Below are positions 6,011 through 12,904 of a stretch of 18,608 bases of DNA, piece after piece. A program made the translations under genes and the position numbers. Source of the DNA: Phocaeicola sp. Lineage in GTDB: Bacteria; Bacteroidota; Bacteroidia; Bacteroidales; Bacteroidaceae. Numbering within the stretch: position 1 is the first letter of the stretch; the number at the start of each line of letters is the position of its first letter. The stretch is from assembly GCA_020026175.1 (NCBI GenBank), contig JAHHQV010000052.1, positions 1 through 18,608 of the forward strand. The letters run 5' to 3'. The notes under the pieces were generated by a model. The model did not search any database. It had not been told where the DNA came from and worked only from the letters and a program-made list of their open reading frames with translations.

Positions 6011-6859
6011 GTGAAACAAAGTAAAGTAACAGGAATTATAGGTACGATAGCCTTTCATGTATTGTTGTTATTGCTGCTCTTTGTCTTCAAACTGGTTGTG
6101 CCGGAAAAGGAGGCAGAGGGAGGAGTACCTGTTATGCTTGGAAATACTGAACTTGCTAAGGGGGAGGCCAATCCTTATACTATGACCGAGGTGGATGTGA
6201 TTCCTCAAACAGAATCGGTTGTTCCTGAGGTGGTTGACAATGAGCCTGTGGCTGAACAACCTGTTATTACTCAGAATGACGAACCTTCTATTCAGGTGAA
6301 GGAAGAGAAAAAGGTGGAAAAGAAGAAACCGAAAAAAGAAAAACCTGAGAAAAAGGTGGAAAAGAAAAAAACAGTTGAGCAGAAGGTGGAAAAGCCTAAA
6401 GAAAAGACTGAAGCCGAAAAACGTGCAGAGGCTGAGAAAGCTGCTGCCGCTGCCGCTGCAAGTAAAATAAGCGGGGCTTTTGGTAAAGGTTCTGCCATGG
6501 AAAATAAAGGTAATGCTGCTGGTTCGGGTATTCAAGGTAATGATAAGGGAAACAATCCTAATGGAAATCTTACTGGAGCAGGAGGTTATGGTACATTCGA
6601 CCTTAACGGACGTAGCCTTGGTTCTGGAGGATTGCCAATACCTGTATATAATGTTCAAGACGAGGGTAGGGTTGTGGTTACTATAGTGGTAAACCCTGCA
6701 GGAAGAGTTATCAGTACAAGCATAAACAAACGTACCAATACTGTAAATCCGACTTTGAGAAAAGCGGCAGAAGAGGCTGCACGTAAGGCCCGTTTCAATG
6801 CTGTAGATGGTGTGGATAATCAGAGCGGTACAATTACATATTATTTTAGACTTAAGTAA
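6011..6859 (+). CDS. tonB: TonB-family energy transducer (GTG start)
   Basis: Inner-membrane-anchored protein expected to span the periplasm and pass energy from ExbB/ExbD to TonB-dependent outer-membrane receptors. In 282 residues it has a membrane anchor at about 8-30. A Lys/Glu/Pro-rich low-complexity linker follows at 97-143, then an alanine run at 144-150 and a Gly/Asn-rich stretch at 155-195. The C-terminal domain (about 205-282) has the TonB pattern: a GRVVVTIVVNPAGRV strand, an amphipathic helix with LRKAAEEAARKARF, and a final ITYYFRLK strand. An in-frame TAA at 5996 rules out starts further upstream, and no ATG precedes the anchor, so GTG at 6011 is the likely start. The long charged linker also resembles TolA, but the C-terminal domain and the neighbouring exbB/exbD favour TonB. 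Confidence 0.87.
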   Translation: MKQSKVTGIIGTIAFHVLLLLLLFVFKLVVPEKEAEGGVPVMLGNTELAKGEANPYTMTEVDVIPQTESVVPEVVDNEPVAEQPVITQNDEPSIQVKEEKKVEKKKPKKEKPEKKVEKKKTVEQKVEKPKEKTEAEKRAEAEKAAAAAAASKISGAFGKGSAMENKGNAAGSGIQGNDKGNNPNGNLTGAGGYGTFDLNGRSLGSGGLPIPVYNVQDEGRVVVTIVVNPAGRVISTSINKRTNTVNPTLRKAAEEAARKARFNAVDGVDNQSGTITYYFRLK

Positions 6860-6906
6860 TAACCATATAGAGGCTTTTGTCGGCTTCGAAATTAAATTAT
6901 AAGATT

Positions 6907-7455
6907 ATGAAAAGTATTTGCATTTTTTTGGCTGAAGGCTTTGAAGAATCCGAAGCTTTGCTTCCATTGGATATTCTTCGTCGTGGTGGAATGGACGTCA
7001 AGACTGTATCTGTTACAGGCGACAAGATTGTTACAGGTTCACATCAGGTATCTGTAGTTGCTGATGTCTTATTTGAAGAAATCAAAGAAGAAGATGTCGA
7101 AATGATAGTCTTGCCGGGAGGTCTTCCAGGATCTACAAATCTGGATGCTCATGCTGGTCTTGACAAACTTGTCAATAGTTTTGCTGCACAGTCTAAGTCG
7201 CTTGCTGCTATTTGTGCCGCACCTTTGGTATATGGCAAACGTGGACTGCTTAAAGGCAAGAAAGCAACTTGTTATCCCGGATTTGACAAATTCCTTGAAG
7301 GTGCAGAATATACAGGTAATCTGGTAGAGGTAGCAGATAACTTTATATTGGGTAAGGGACCAGCTGCCGCAGCTCCTTTTGGCTTTGCTATACTTGAAAA
7401 GTATGCTGGCGTAGAGAAAGTAAATGAAATAAAGAAAGGCATGTTGTTTGCTTGA
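6907..7455 (+). CDS. DJ-1/PfpI (YajL-like) family protein
   Basis: A 182-residue cytosolic protein of the DJ-1/ThiJ/PfpI superfamily, which includes proposed protein or nucleotide deglycases, chaperones and redox sensors. The nucleophile-elbow cysteine is Cys103 in AAICAAPLV. Glu16 in GFEESEALLP matches Glu18 of human DJ-1, the residue that supports cysteine oxidation. PGGLPGSTNL (70-79) and the PLVYGKRGLLKGKKAT stretch are typical of the YajL/DJ-1 branch rather than of PfpI proteases. The frame can be extended to a TTG at 6877, but the ATG at 6907 begins at the usual first beta strand (KSICIFLAEGFEE). It is 47 bp after tonB, and its stop is two bases before the ispD ATG, so it probably shares their transcript. 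Its precise activity cannot be assigned. Confidence 0.88.
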   Translation: MKSICIFLAEGFEESEALLPLDILRRGGMDVKTVSVTGDKIVTGSHQVSVVADVLFEEIKEEDVEMIVLPGGLPGSTNLDAHAGLDKLVNSFAAQSKSLAAICAAPLVYGKRGLLKGKKATCYPGFDKFLEGAEYTGNLVEVADNFILGKGPAAAAPFGFAILEKYAGVEKVNEIKKGMLFA

Positions 7456-7457
7456 TT

Positions 7458-8126
7458 ATGAAAAATGTAATAATTGTTGCAGGTGGAAAAGGCTTGCGTA
7501 TGGGGGGAGAACTTCCGAAACAGTTTATCCCTGTCAATGGAAAACCTGTATTGATGCATACTTTGGAGAACTTTTATGCTTACGACAACAATATTAATAT
7601 CATATTAGTACTTCCGGTAGACCATCAGGACTACTGGAAGTCACTTTGCTCGAAGTATTATTTCTATGTTCCACATCGTATAGCAAATGGAGGTGAAACA
7701 CGTTTCTATTCGGTCAAGAATGGTCTTGACTTGATAGAAGACCTCTCAGGAGTAGTTGGTGTTCACGATGGTGTCCGTCCTTTTGTTTCTCATCAGGTTA
7801 TAGATAACTGTTATTCTTCTGCAAAAATGGGTATGGCTACTGTCCCTGTAGTGGATATGGTAGAGACAGTAAGGTTTATAGAAGACGATTCTGAGAGTAA
7901 AACAGTACCTAGAGACAGATATAAGCTAGTTCAGACTCCTCAGGTATTTCCGGTATCTATGATAAAGAATGCTTATGCCCAATCTTATAGACCAGAATTT
8001 ACAGATGATGCTTCCGTAGTGGAGTCTATGGGAATAAAGATTACTCTGGTAGAGGGTAATAGGGAGAATATTAAGCTTACTACTCCATTCGACTTGAAGA
8101 TTGCAGAGACCTTGTCTGCAAAATAA
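7458..8126 (+). CDS. ispD: 2-C-methyl-D-erythritol 4-phosphate cytidylyltransferase
   Basis: Third step of the non-mevalonate (MEP) isoprenoid pathway: MEP plus CTP gives CDP-methylerythritol and pyrophosphate. The 222-residue protein has the nucleotidyltransferase P-loop IIVAGGKGLRMGGELPKQF at 5-23, with Arg14 and Lys21 in the places of the CTP-binding residues. VHDGVRPFV is at 102-110, TPQVFP at 160-165 and FTDDASVVE at 181-189. GNRENIKLTTPFDL at 200-213 carries the conserved Lys206. The ATG at 7458 follows the previous stop by two bases, with the same TTGATTATG junction seen between pdxJ and exbB; the earlier in-frame TTG overlaps the stop and is less likely. CDP-ribitol synthases (TarI) are related, but the motifs and the cellular need for IspD favour this call. 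Confidence 0.93.
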   Translation: MKNVIIVAGGKGLRMGGELPKQFIPVNGKPVLMHTLENFYAYDNNINIILVLPVDHQDYWKSLCSKYYFYVPHRIANGGETRFYSVKNGLDLIEDLSGVVGVHDGVRPFVSHQVIDNCYSSAKMGMATVPVVDMVETVRFIEDDSESKTVPRDRYKLVQTPQVFPVSMIKNAYAQSYRPEFTDDASVVESMGIKITLVEGNRENIKLTTPFDLKIAETLSAK

Positions 8127-8141
8127 ATACAGATTTTTTTG

Positions 8142-8188
8142 TTGTCGGACATGATGCATCATTTATGTAAAAGTGTTATGTCCGATAA
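8142..8188 (+). promoter_or_regulatory. Dyad and embedded palindrome between ispD and recG
   Basis: TTGTCGGACAT (8142-8152) and ATGTCCGATAA (8178-8188) form an 11-bp stem with one G-U pair and a 25-nt loop. The 5' arm runs into a perfect 12-bp palindrome, ATGATGCATCAT (8151-8162). A T run precedes the dyad and an A run follows it, so it lacks a U tract in the recG direction and is not a standard terminator there. It could be an attenuator, a protein-binding site or an RNA-processing stem. Confidence 0.45.
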
Positions 8189-8230
8189 AAATCTAGTAGC
8201 TTTTGTAAACATTAATATATAGACTGTAAA

Positions 8231-10333
8231 TTGAATTACGATTTATCTACACGCGATATTAAGTTTTTGTCAGGCGTAGGGCCGCAAAGGGCAGAAACTC
8301 TTAATAAGGAATTGTCAGTGTATTCCTTTAAGGATTTATTGTATTATTTCCCATATAAATATGTTGATAGAAGCCGACTTTATCGTATATCCGAGATAGA
8401 TGGTAATATGCCTTATATTCAGTTGAAGGGACAGATACTCAGTTACGAAACTTTTGGAGAGGGGAGACAAAGGCGTTTGGTTGCTCATTTTTCCGACGGG
8501 ACTGGCATCATAGATTTAGTCTGGTTTCAAGGTCTAAAATTTATTACAAGCAGGTATACTCCTCGCAAAGACTATATAATATTCGGCAAGCCTACTGTTT
8601 TCAATGGCAGGATAAACGTTGCTCATCCGGATATTGACCTGGTTGAAGATATGAAACTCTCTTCTATGGGATTGCGTCCGCATTATAATACCACCGAAAA
8701 GATGAAGCGGTTTAATTTCAATTCCAATGCTATAGAGAAACTTGTAGCAAACCTTTTTAATGCCATAAAAAATGAGACTATCCCCGAAACTCTTAGCCCT
8801 GCTGTTGTGGCAGAACATCATCTTATGTCTTTATCTGAAGCTTTGTACAATATTCATTTCCCTCATAATCCCGAACTGCTGAGAAAAGCACAATACAGGT
8901 TGAAGTTTGAAGAACTGTTCTATATCCAGCTTAACATCTTGCGATTTACAAAAGAACGAAGAAACAGTTTCCGTGGAATAGTATTCGATAGAGTAGGCGA
9001 ATTTTTCAATACTTTTTATTCACAATATCTTCCATTTCAGCTTACTGGTGCCCAAAAGAGGGTGATAAAGGAGATGCGTAAGGATATGGGAAGCGGCAGG
9101 CAGATGAACCGTTTGCTTCAGGGTGATGTAGGTAGTGGGAAAACACTAGTTGCCCTTATGACCATGCTTATAGCTTTGGACAATGGTTTTCAGGCATGTA
9201 TGATGGCTCCTACTGAAATTCTTGCAACACAGCATCACGAAACTATCAGGAATTTTCTAGAGGGGATGGATGTGCGTGTAGAGCTTCTTACAGGTTCTGT
9301 TAAAGGAAAGAAAAGAGAGACTATACTTAGTGATTTGCTTACGGGAGATATAAACATACTCGTAGGTACTCATGCAGTTATAGAAGACACTGTGAATTTT
9401 TCTTCTTTGGGACTTGTGATAATAGACGAACAGCATCGTTTTGGAGTGGCACAGCGCGCAAAACTATGGGCTAAGAATACTCGTGTTCCTCATGTGTTGG
9501 TTATGACTGCCACACCTATCCCCCGTACACTTGCCATGACTCTTTATGGCGACCTTGATGTGTCTGTCATTGATGAACTTCCTCCTGGCAGAAAGCCTAT
9601 AGATACTGTCCATCAGTTTGACAATCGTCGTGATAGTATGTATGAGTTTATCCGAAAGCAGATACGCGATGGTCGTCAGGCTTATATTGTATATCCGCTT
9701 ATTCAAGAAAGTGAAAAGATGGATATAAAAAATCTAGAGGATGGATATGAACATATCTGTCAGATATTTCCAGAATACAAAGTAAGCAAGGTTCATGGCA
9801 AGATGAAACCGGCAGAAAAGGATGAGGAAATGCAGCGCTTTCTCAGAAATGAAACTCAGATAATGGTGGCTACTACAGTAATTGAAGTAGGAGTGAATGT
9901 TCCTAATGCCTCAGTAATGGTTATCGAGAATGCCGAACGATTCGGCTTGTCGCAGCTTCATCAGCTCAGAGGGAGAGTAGGGCGAGGGGCCGACCAGTCT
10001 TATTGTATTCTTGTTACAGGATATAAGCTTACCGAGGATACAAGAAAGAGAATACAGATAATGGTGGATACAAACGACGGTTTCGAAATTGCAGAGGCAG
10101 ACTTGAAACTACGTGGCCCGGGTGATTTGGAAGGTACACAGCAGAGCGGTATAGCATTCGACTTGAAGATTGCGAACATTGCACGCGACGGACAGCTGCT
10201 TCAGTATGTTCGTGAAGTGGCCGAAAAACTGTTGGACAGCGACCCTAATGCAGCAAATCCAAATAATGCCATAGTATGGAGACAACTATATGAATTAAGA
10301 AAGAAAAATGTAAACTGGTCTGCCATTTCTTGA
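8231..10333 (+). CDS. recG: ATP-dependent DNA helicase RecG (TTG start)
   Basis: Monomeric double-strand DNA translocase that regresses stalled replication forks and processes Holliday junctions and R/D-loops. The 700-residue protein begins with the helix-hairpin-like LSGVGPQRAETL (13-24) and a wedge/OB-fold domain to about residue 200. The superfamily 2 motor follows: LLQGDVGSGKT (Walker A, about 295-305), IIDEQHRFGV (DEQH box, about 397-406), TATPIPRTLAMTL, then VIEVGVNVPNASVMVIENAE and QLHQLRGRVGRG. The RecG-specific TRG motif is DLKLRGPGDLEGTQQSG. All motor residues are present. The start appears to be TTG at 8231: an in-frame TAA lies at 8213, no ATG occurs between it and the conserved N terminus, and the next Met is deep in the wedge domain. 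A 104-bp gap with a dyad separates it from ispD, so it may be co-transcribed or have a weak promoter (TAGCTTTTG near 8197). Confidence 0.95.
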   Translation: MNYDLSTRDIKFLSGVGPQRAETLNKELSVYSFKDLLYYFPYKYVDRSRLYRISEIDGNMPYIQLKGQILSYETFGEGRQRRLVAHFSDGTGIIDLVWFQGLKFITSRYTPRKDYIIFGKPTVFNGRINVAHPDIDLVEDMKLSSMGLRPHYNTTEKMKRFNFNSNAIEKLVANLFNAIKNETIPETLSPAVVAEHHLMSLSEALYNIHFPHNPELLRKAQYRLKFEELFYIQLNILRFTKERRNSFRGIVFDRVGEFFNTFYSQYLPFQLTGAQKRVIKEMRKDMGSGRQMNRLLQGDVGSGKTLVALMTMLIALDNGFQACMMAPTEILATQHHETIRNFLEGMDVRVELLTGSVKGKKRETILSDLLTGDINILVGTHAVIEDTVNFSSLGLVIIDEQHRFGVAQRAKLWAKNTRVPHVLVMTATPIPRTLAMTLYGDLDVSVIDELPPGRKPIDTVHQFDNRRDSMYEFIRKQIRDGRQAYIVYPLIQESEKMDIKNLEDGYEHICQIFPEYKVSKVHGKMKPAEKDEEMQRFLRNETQIMVATTVIEVGVNVPNASVMVIENAERFGLSQLHQLRGRVGRGADQSYCILVTGYKLTEDTRKRIQIMVDTNDGFEIAEADLKLRGPGDLEGTQQSGIAFDLKIANIARDGQLLQYVREVAEKLLDSDPNAANPNNAIVWRQLYELRKKNVNWSAIS

Positions 10334-10373
10334 TTATACATTATGCGAATATCACATATCATAGCCCCATTTT

Positions 10374-10394
10374 CAAGAAATTCCTATTTCTTTT
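10374..10394 (+). terminator. Possible weak terminator after recG
   Basis: AAGAAAT (10375-10381) and ATTTCTT (10386-10392) pair around a 4-nt loop and are followed by a short T run. The stem is almost all A-T, so it would be weak, but its place 40 bp after recG and before the next promoter suits a transcript end. Confidence 0.35.
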
Positions 10395-10407
10395 CAGTTT
10401 TGCAATA

Positions 10408-10415
10408 TATATTTG
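10408..10415 (+). promoter_or_regulatory. -7 element upstream of the lipoprotein gene
   Basis: TATATTTG matches TAnnTTTG 25 bp before the ATG. No clear TTTG stands 19-21 bp upstream, so this is a moderate call; a change of promoter here is plausible given the gap after recG. Confidence 0.45.
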
Positions 10416-10440
10416 TGATTGAATTTTAAATATTGACATT

Positions 10441-11736
10441 ATGAAGACTATTAAATTTTTAGGTGGAGCTTTAATGTGTAGTATGTTTATGCTTTCATCA
10501 TGCGACAATGATGATAATTTTGGACCTAATGGTATCAGTAATGAAATTTACAAAGAATTTGCAAGATTATATCCCGATGCTAAGGACGTAAAATGGGACT
10601 CTAATGGAACTTACGCTATAGCTTCTTTTGAAAATAAAGCCACTCGTGCAGAAAGTGTGGATTTAGGAAATACTGCATGGTTCGAGATTGTTTCACATAA
10701 ATTTGTGATGGACGAGCATGATGTATCATTCACAGATTTGCCTGTAGCTGTGAAGGCTGGATTTGAAGATAGTGAATACGCGCTTTGGGAACATGACGAC
10801 GAGGTGGATGTGTTGAAAAGAATGGACAAGAGTGCCGAGCCATATTATCTTTATGTGATAGAGGTAGAGAAAGATGATGAAGAATACGACCTTTATTTTG
10901 ATGCTACAGGATTGCTGGTAAGAGAAGTGCCAGATGATTCTGATGACAATGATTTCACAGAACTTCTTCCTTATCGTCCTGCTGGTGACATAGAAAACTG
11001 GTTGGAAGGTAAATATCCAGGTGCAAGAATTGTGGATATTGACAATGAAGATGGTGGTATAGAAGTTGAATTTGTTTATAATAATCTTAAACATGAAGCT
11101 TTGCTTACAATGGGGAATAAGTGGGTTTATACAAAGACCGACTATAGAGGCGATAAAACTAAATTGCCGGCAGACGCAAAGCTTTTTATCGAAGAAAAGC
11201 ATGGTCACTTGTTTACAGACTTTGATATAGAACAATATGAATGTGCTGATGAGGCCAAGAATTTCTTTAAAGTTGAAATAGAATTGGTTGGCGAATCGGA
11301 GTATGAATATTATTTCGACTATACTGGTAAATTGACAGAAAAACCTGACTTCAGTGAATATGTAGGTGGAGGATTGATAGTGGATGCCGCTATTAAGAAA
11401 GTATTGGATGAAAAGTATCCTAAAGCTGTAGTTGTAGAAAAAGACTACGACGATGGTCTGTTGGAATTTGAAATCAGACATGATGGCAAAAAGAAGGATG
11501 TATATTTCACAGTGAGAAAAGAATGGGTTTATACTAAATATGACCTAAAGTCAGACCTGCTTTTGGATAAAATCAAGGACTATATCAAGAAAAACTATGC
11601 AGATTATAAAATTGACGATGCAGAAGTGATAGAGTATACTAAAGGCATTACCTATATAGTAGAGGTTGAAGACCATTCAGGTCATGAACATAAACTCATG
11701 TTCGATGTTGATGGTAATTTCATACCCAAGAAATGA
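10441..11736 (+). CDS. Lipoprotein with three PepSY-like (DUF2874-type) units
   Basis: A 431-residue exported lipoprotein. Residues 1-20 form a signal peptide ending in a MLSSC lipobox with Cys21 as the lipid-anchored residue. The residues that follow, DNDDN, resemble the acidic export signal that sends Bacteroides lipoproteins to the cell surface. The mature part holds three related units at about 34-163, 182-300 and 311-429. Each begins with a helix and a YP-(D/G/K)-A motif (44-47, 192-195, 326-329) and ends with a Y/F-D-x-T/D-G turn (154-157, 293-296, 422-425). Units two and three also share WVYTK (228-232 and 362-366). This is the beta-sheet pattern of the small PepSY-like periplasmic proteins common in Bacteroidetes, which normally carry one unit of about 130-150 residues. 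The protein is very rich in Asp and Glu. Its function is unknown; cation binding or peptidase inhibition have been suggested for relatives but cannot be shown here. It is a single-gene unit ending at a strong terminator. Confidence 0.8.
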   Translation: MKTIKFLGGALMCSMFMLSSCDNDDNFGPNGISNEIYKEFARLYPDAKDVKWDSNGTYAIASFENKATRAESVDLGNTAWFEIVSHKFVMDEHDVSFTDLPVAVKAGFEDSEYALWEHDDEVDVLKRMDKSAEPYYLYVIEVEKDDEEYDLYFDATGLLVREVPDDSDDNDFTELLPYRPAGDIENWLEGKYPGARIVDIDNEDGGIEVEFVYNNLKHEALLTMGNKWVYTKTDYRGDKTKLPADAKLFIEEKHGHLFTDFDIEQYECADEAKNFFKVEIELVGESEYEYYFDYTGKLTEKPDFSEYVGGGLIVDAAIKKVLDEKYPKAVVVEKDYDDGLLEFEIRHDGKKKDVYFTVRKEWVYTKYDLKSDLLLDKIKDYIKKNYADYKIDDAEVIEYTKGITYIVEVEDHSGHEHKLMFDVDGNFIPKK

Positions 11737-11758
11737 TGATTGAATCATAAATATAATT

Positions 11759-11810
11759 AAGACCGGCAATAGGATTCTTTTTCAAGTATCCTGTCGCTGG
11801 TCTTTTTTTT
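11759..11810 (+). terminator. Strong terminator of the lipoprotein gene
   Basis: Arms at 11759-11775 (AAGACCGGCAATAGGAT) and 11788-11804 (ATCCTGTCGCTGGTCTT) pair over 17 positions with two wobbles and one mismatch, followed by eight T residues (11803-11810). It may also help end the minus-strand operon that converges here, though that direction has a poorer U tract. Confidence 0.88.
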
Positions 11811-11820
11811 GAGGAGGTAT

Positions 11821-11837
11821 ATATGTAGACTACATAT
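11821..11837. repeat. 17-bp perfect palindrome in a convergent intergenic region
   Basis: ATATGTAGACTACATAT has 8-bp arms around a central A. It lies between the lipoprotein terminator and the stop codon of the DUF4435 gene (11863). There is no T run, so it is not an ordinary terminator. Confidence 0.5.
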
Positions 11838-11862
11838 TCTTACATTCTCATTAACCCAAGTG

Positions 11863-12858
11863 TCAGATTCTTTTCAGAAGTATCTCCACATCCCTTTTAA
11901 TCATCTTATATTGGCTCGACGACTTGTAGTTTGTGTTTTTATGAATAACCAGTTCCACTCCCACTTGTGAGCGTTGATAGTTTGTCAGTTCATTATGAAG
12001 CTGGAGGCTATGCAGTGCAAGATCGTGTATTTCCTGTTCTCTTTCCCTTCTTAATATGGTACATACCGGTATCAATAATTTCAGAACCACATTATCCATT
12101 ATGTGATGTCCTTGTATATACATGTATGTATTTTCGGGAGTAACCCCAAGTTTTATAAACTCTTTTTTCATATTTTCTATTTCCTTCAAGGCGTCAGGAT
12201 GTTTTTTCTCCAGTTCATGAAGTTTCTTTTCCACTTTTCTTGCCATATGTTCAAGGTTCTTTTCCGGATGTCGGATACTCACCTGGTCAAGTCTCACGAA
12301 CGAACAGAAATCAAACAAGGAAAATTCTGACAAAACATGTTTCCTGTAGAACCATACCGACCATACGAACAGAGGCCATGCTATGATGGAGTATGCCTGC
12401 ATGAACCCAACAAAGTCGATTATTTTATGGTCGTTCAAGGTTGCTGTCACACACACATCATGCAGTCCGTCGGCATAGCAGTGGTAGTTTTCTATGGCAT
12501 ATGCATATGTCTGAAGCACATAAGGACACTCTATCATGTATCGCGAAGTGTTGGTTCTCCCCTGAAGCAGATAGTCGTAGTCACTGTCTACACATGCTAT
12601 CATGTTTTCTCCAAGTTGTGCTCCCAGTTTGTTCATAAGGACAGTCTTTTTGCCCTTTGCCAATGAATTTTGCGATGGCAGCATCACTTCGAAATAGATT
12701 TTATCATCTTCATATTCCGACAATAAATCCCGCCAGAATGAAATATCATCATAACTCTCTACATATGCTATAATCTTGCGTCTTGCCTTTTTGGGCTTAA
12801 GCTTGTTGGCGGCTCCTATATATAGCGAAGAGAGATTCTCTGTTAGTCGTTTTCCCAT
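11863..12858 (-). CDS. DUF4435 (TOPRIM-like) protein, partner of the adjacent ATPase
   Basis: A 331-residue protein whose first ~130 residues match the DUF4435 pattern, a TOPRIM-like fold. A beta strand leads to AYVESYDDISFW (31-42) with the motif-1 glutamate Glu34. ACVDSDYDY (88-96) supplies the acidic Asp91/Asp93/Asp95 cluster that would bind metal. TYAYAIENYHCYADG (117-131) is the family's IENY-type signature. Residues 148-171 are strikingly hydrophobic (FMQAYSIIAWPLFVWSVWF), and charged helices follow, partly coiled-coil-like (about 200-235). In PARIS, the DUF4435 protein AriB is the toxic nuclease held by the ATPase AriA; OLD and Gabija nucleases pair the same two activities. The ATPase gene lies 46 bp upstream on the same strand, the same order as ariA-ariB. 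An anti-phage role is inferred from this pairing only. A housekeeping role is possible, because no mobile-element hallmarks surround it. Confidence 0.75.
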   Translation of the reverse strand: MGKRLTENLSSLYIGAANKLKPKKARRKIIAYVESYDDISFWRDLLSEYEDDKIYFEVMLPSQNSLAKGKKTVLMNKLGAQLGENMIACVDSDYDYLLQGRTNTSRYMIECPYVLQTYAYAIENYHCYADGLHDVCVTATLNDHKIIDFVGFMQAYSIIAWPLFVWSVWFYRKHVLSEFSLFDFCSFVRLDQVSIRHPEKNLEHMARKVEKKLHELEKKHPDALKEIENMKKEFIKLGVTPENTYMYIQGHHIMDNVVLKLLIPVCTILRREREQEIHDLALHSLQLHNELTNYQRSQVGVELVIHKNTNYKSSSQYKMIKRDVEILLKRI

Positions 12859-12904
12859 ATTGGTGTTAGCTTTTAAGTTTGACAGAGTCTGTTACAGGCT
12901 TTTT

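Noticed and set aside
4784..7460. TTG starts directly overlapping the preceding stop for exbB (4784), exbD (5510), the DJ-1 protein (6877) and ispD (7452)
   Set aside because: Each has an ATG 6-30 bases downstream that gives the family's normal N terminus, so the ATG was chosen.
10726..11481. 251-codon open frame on the minus strand inside the lipoprotein gene
   Set aside because: Antisense of Asp/Glu/Lys-rich coding sequence gives Phe/Ile-rich frames; there is no promoter, and the sense gene has a signal peptide, lipobox and terminator.
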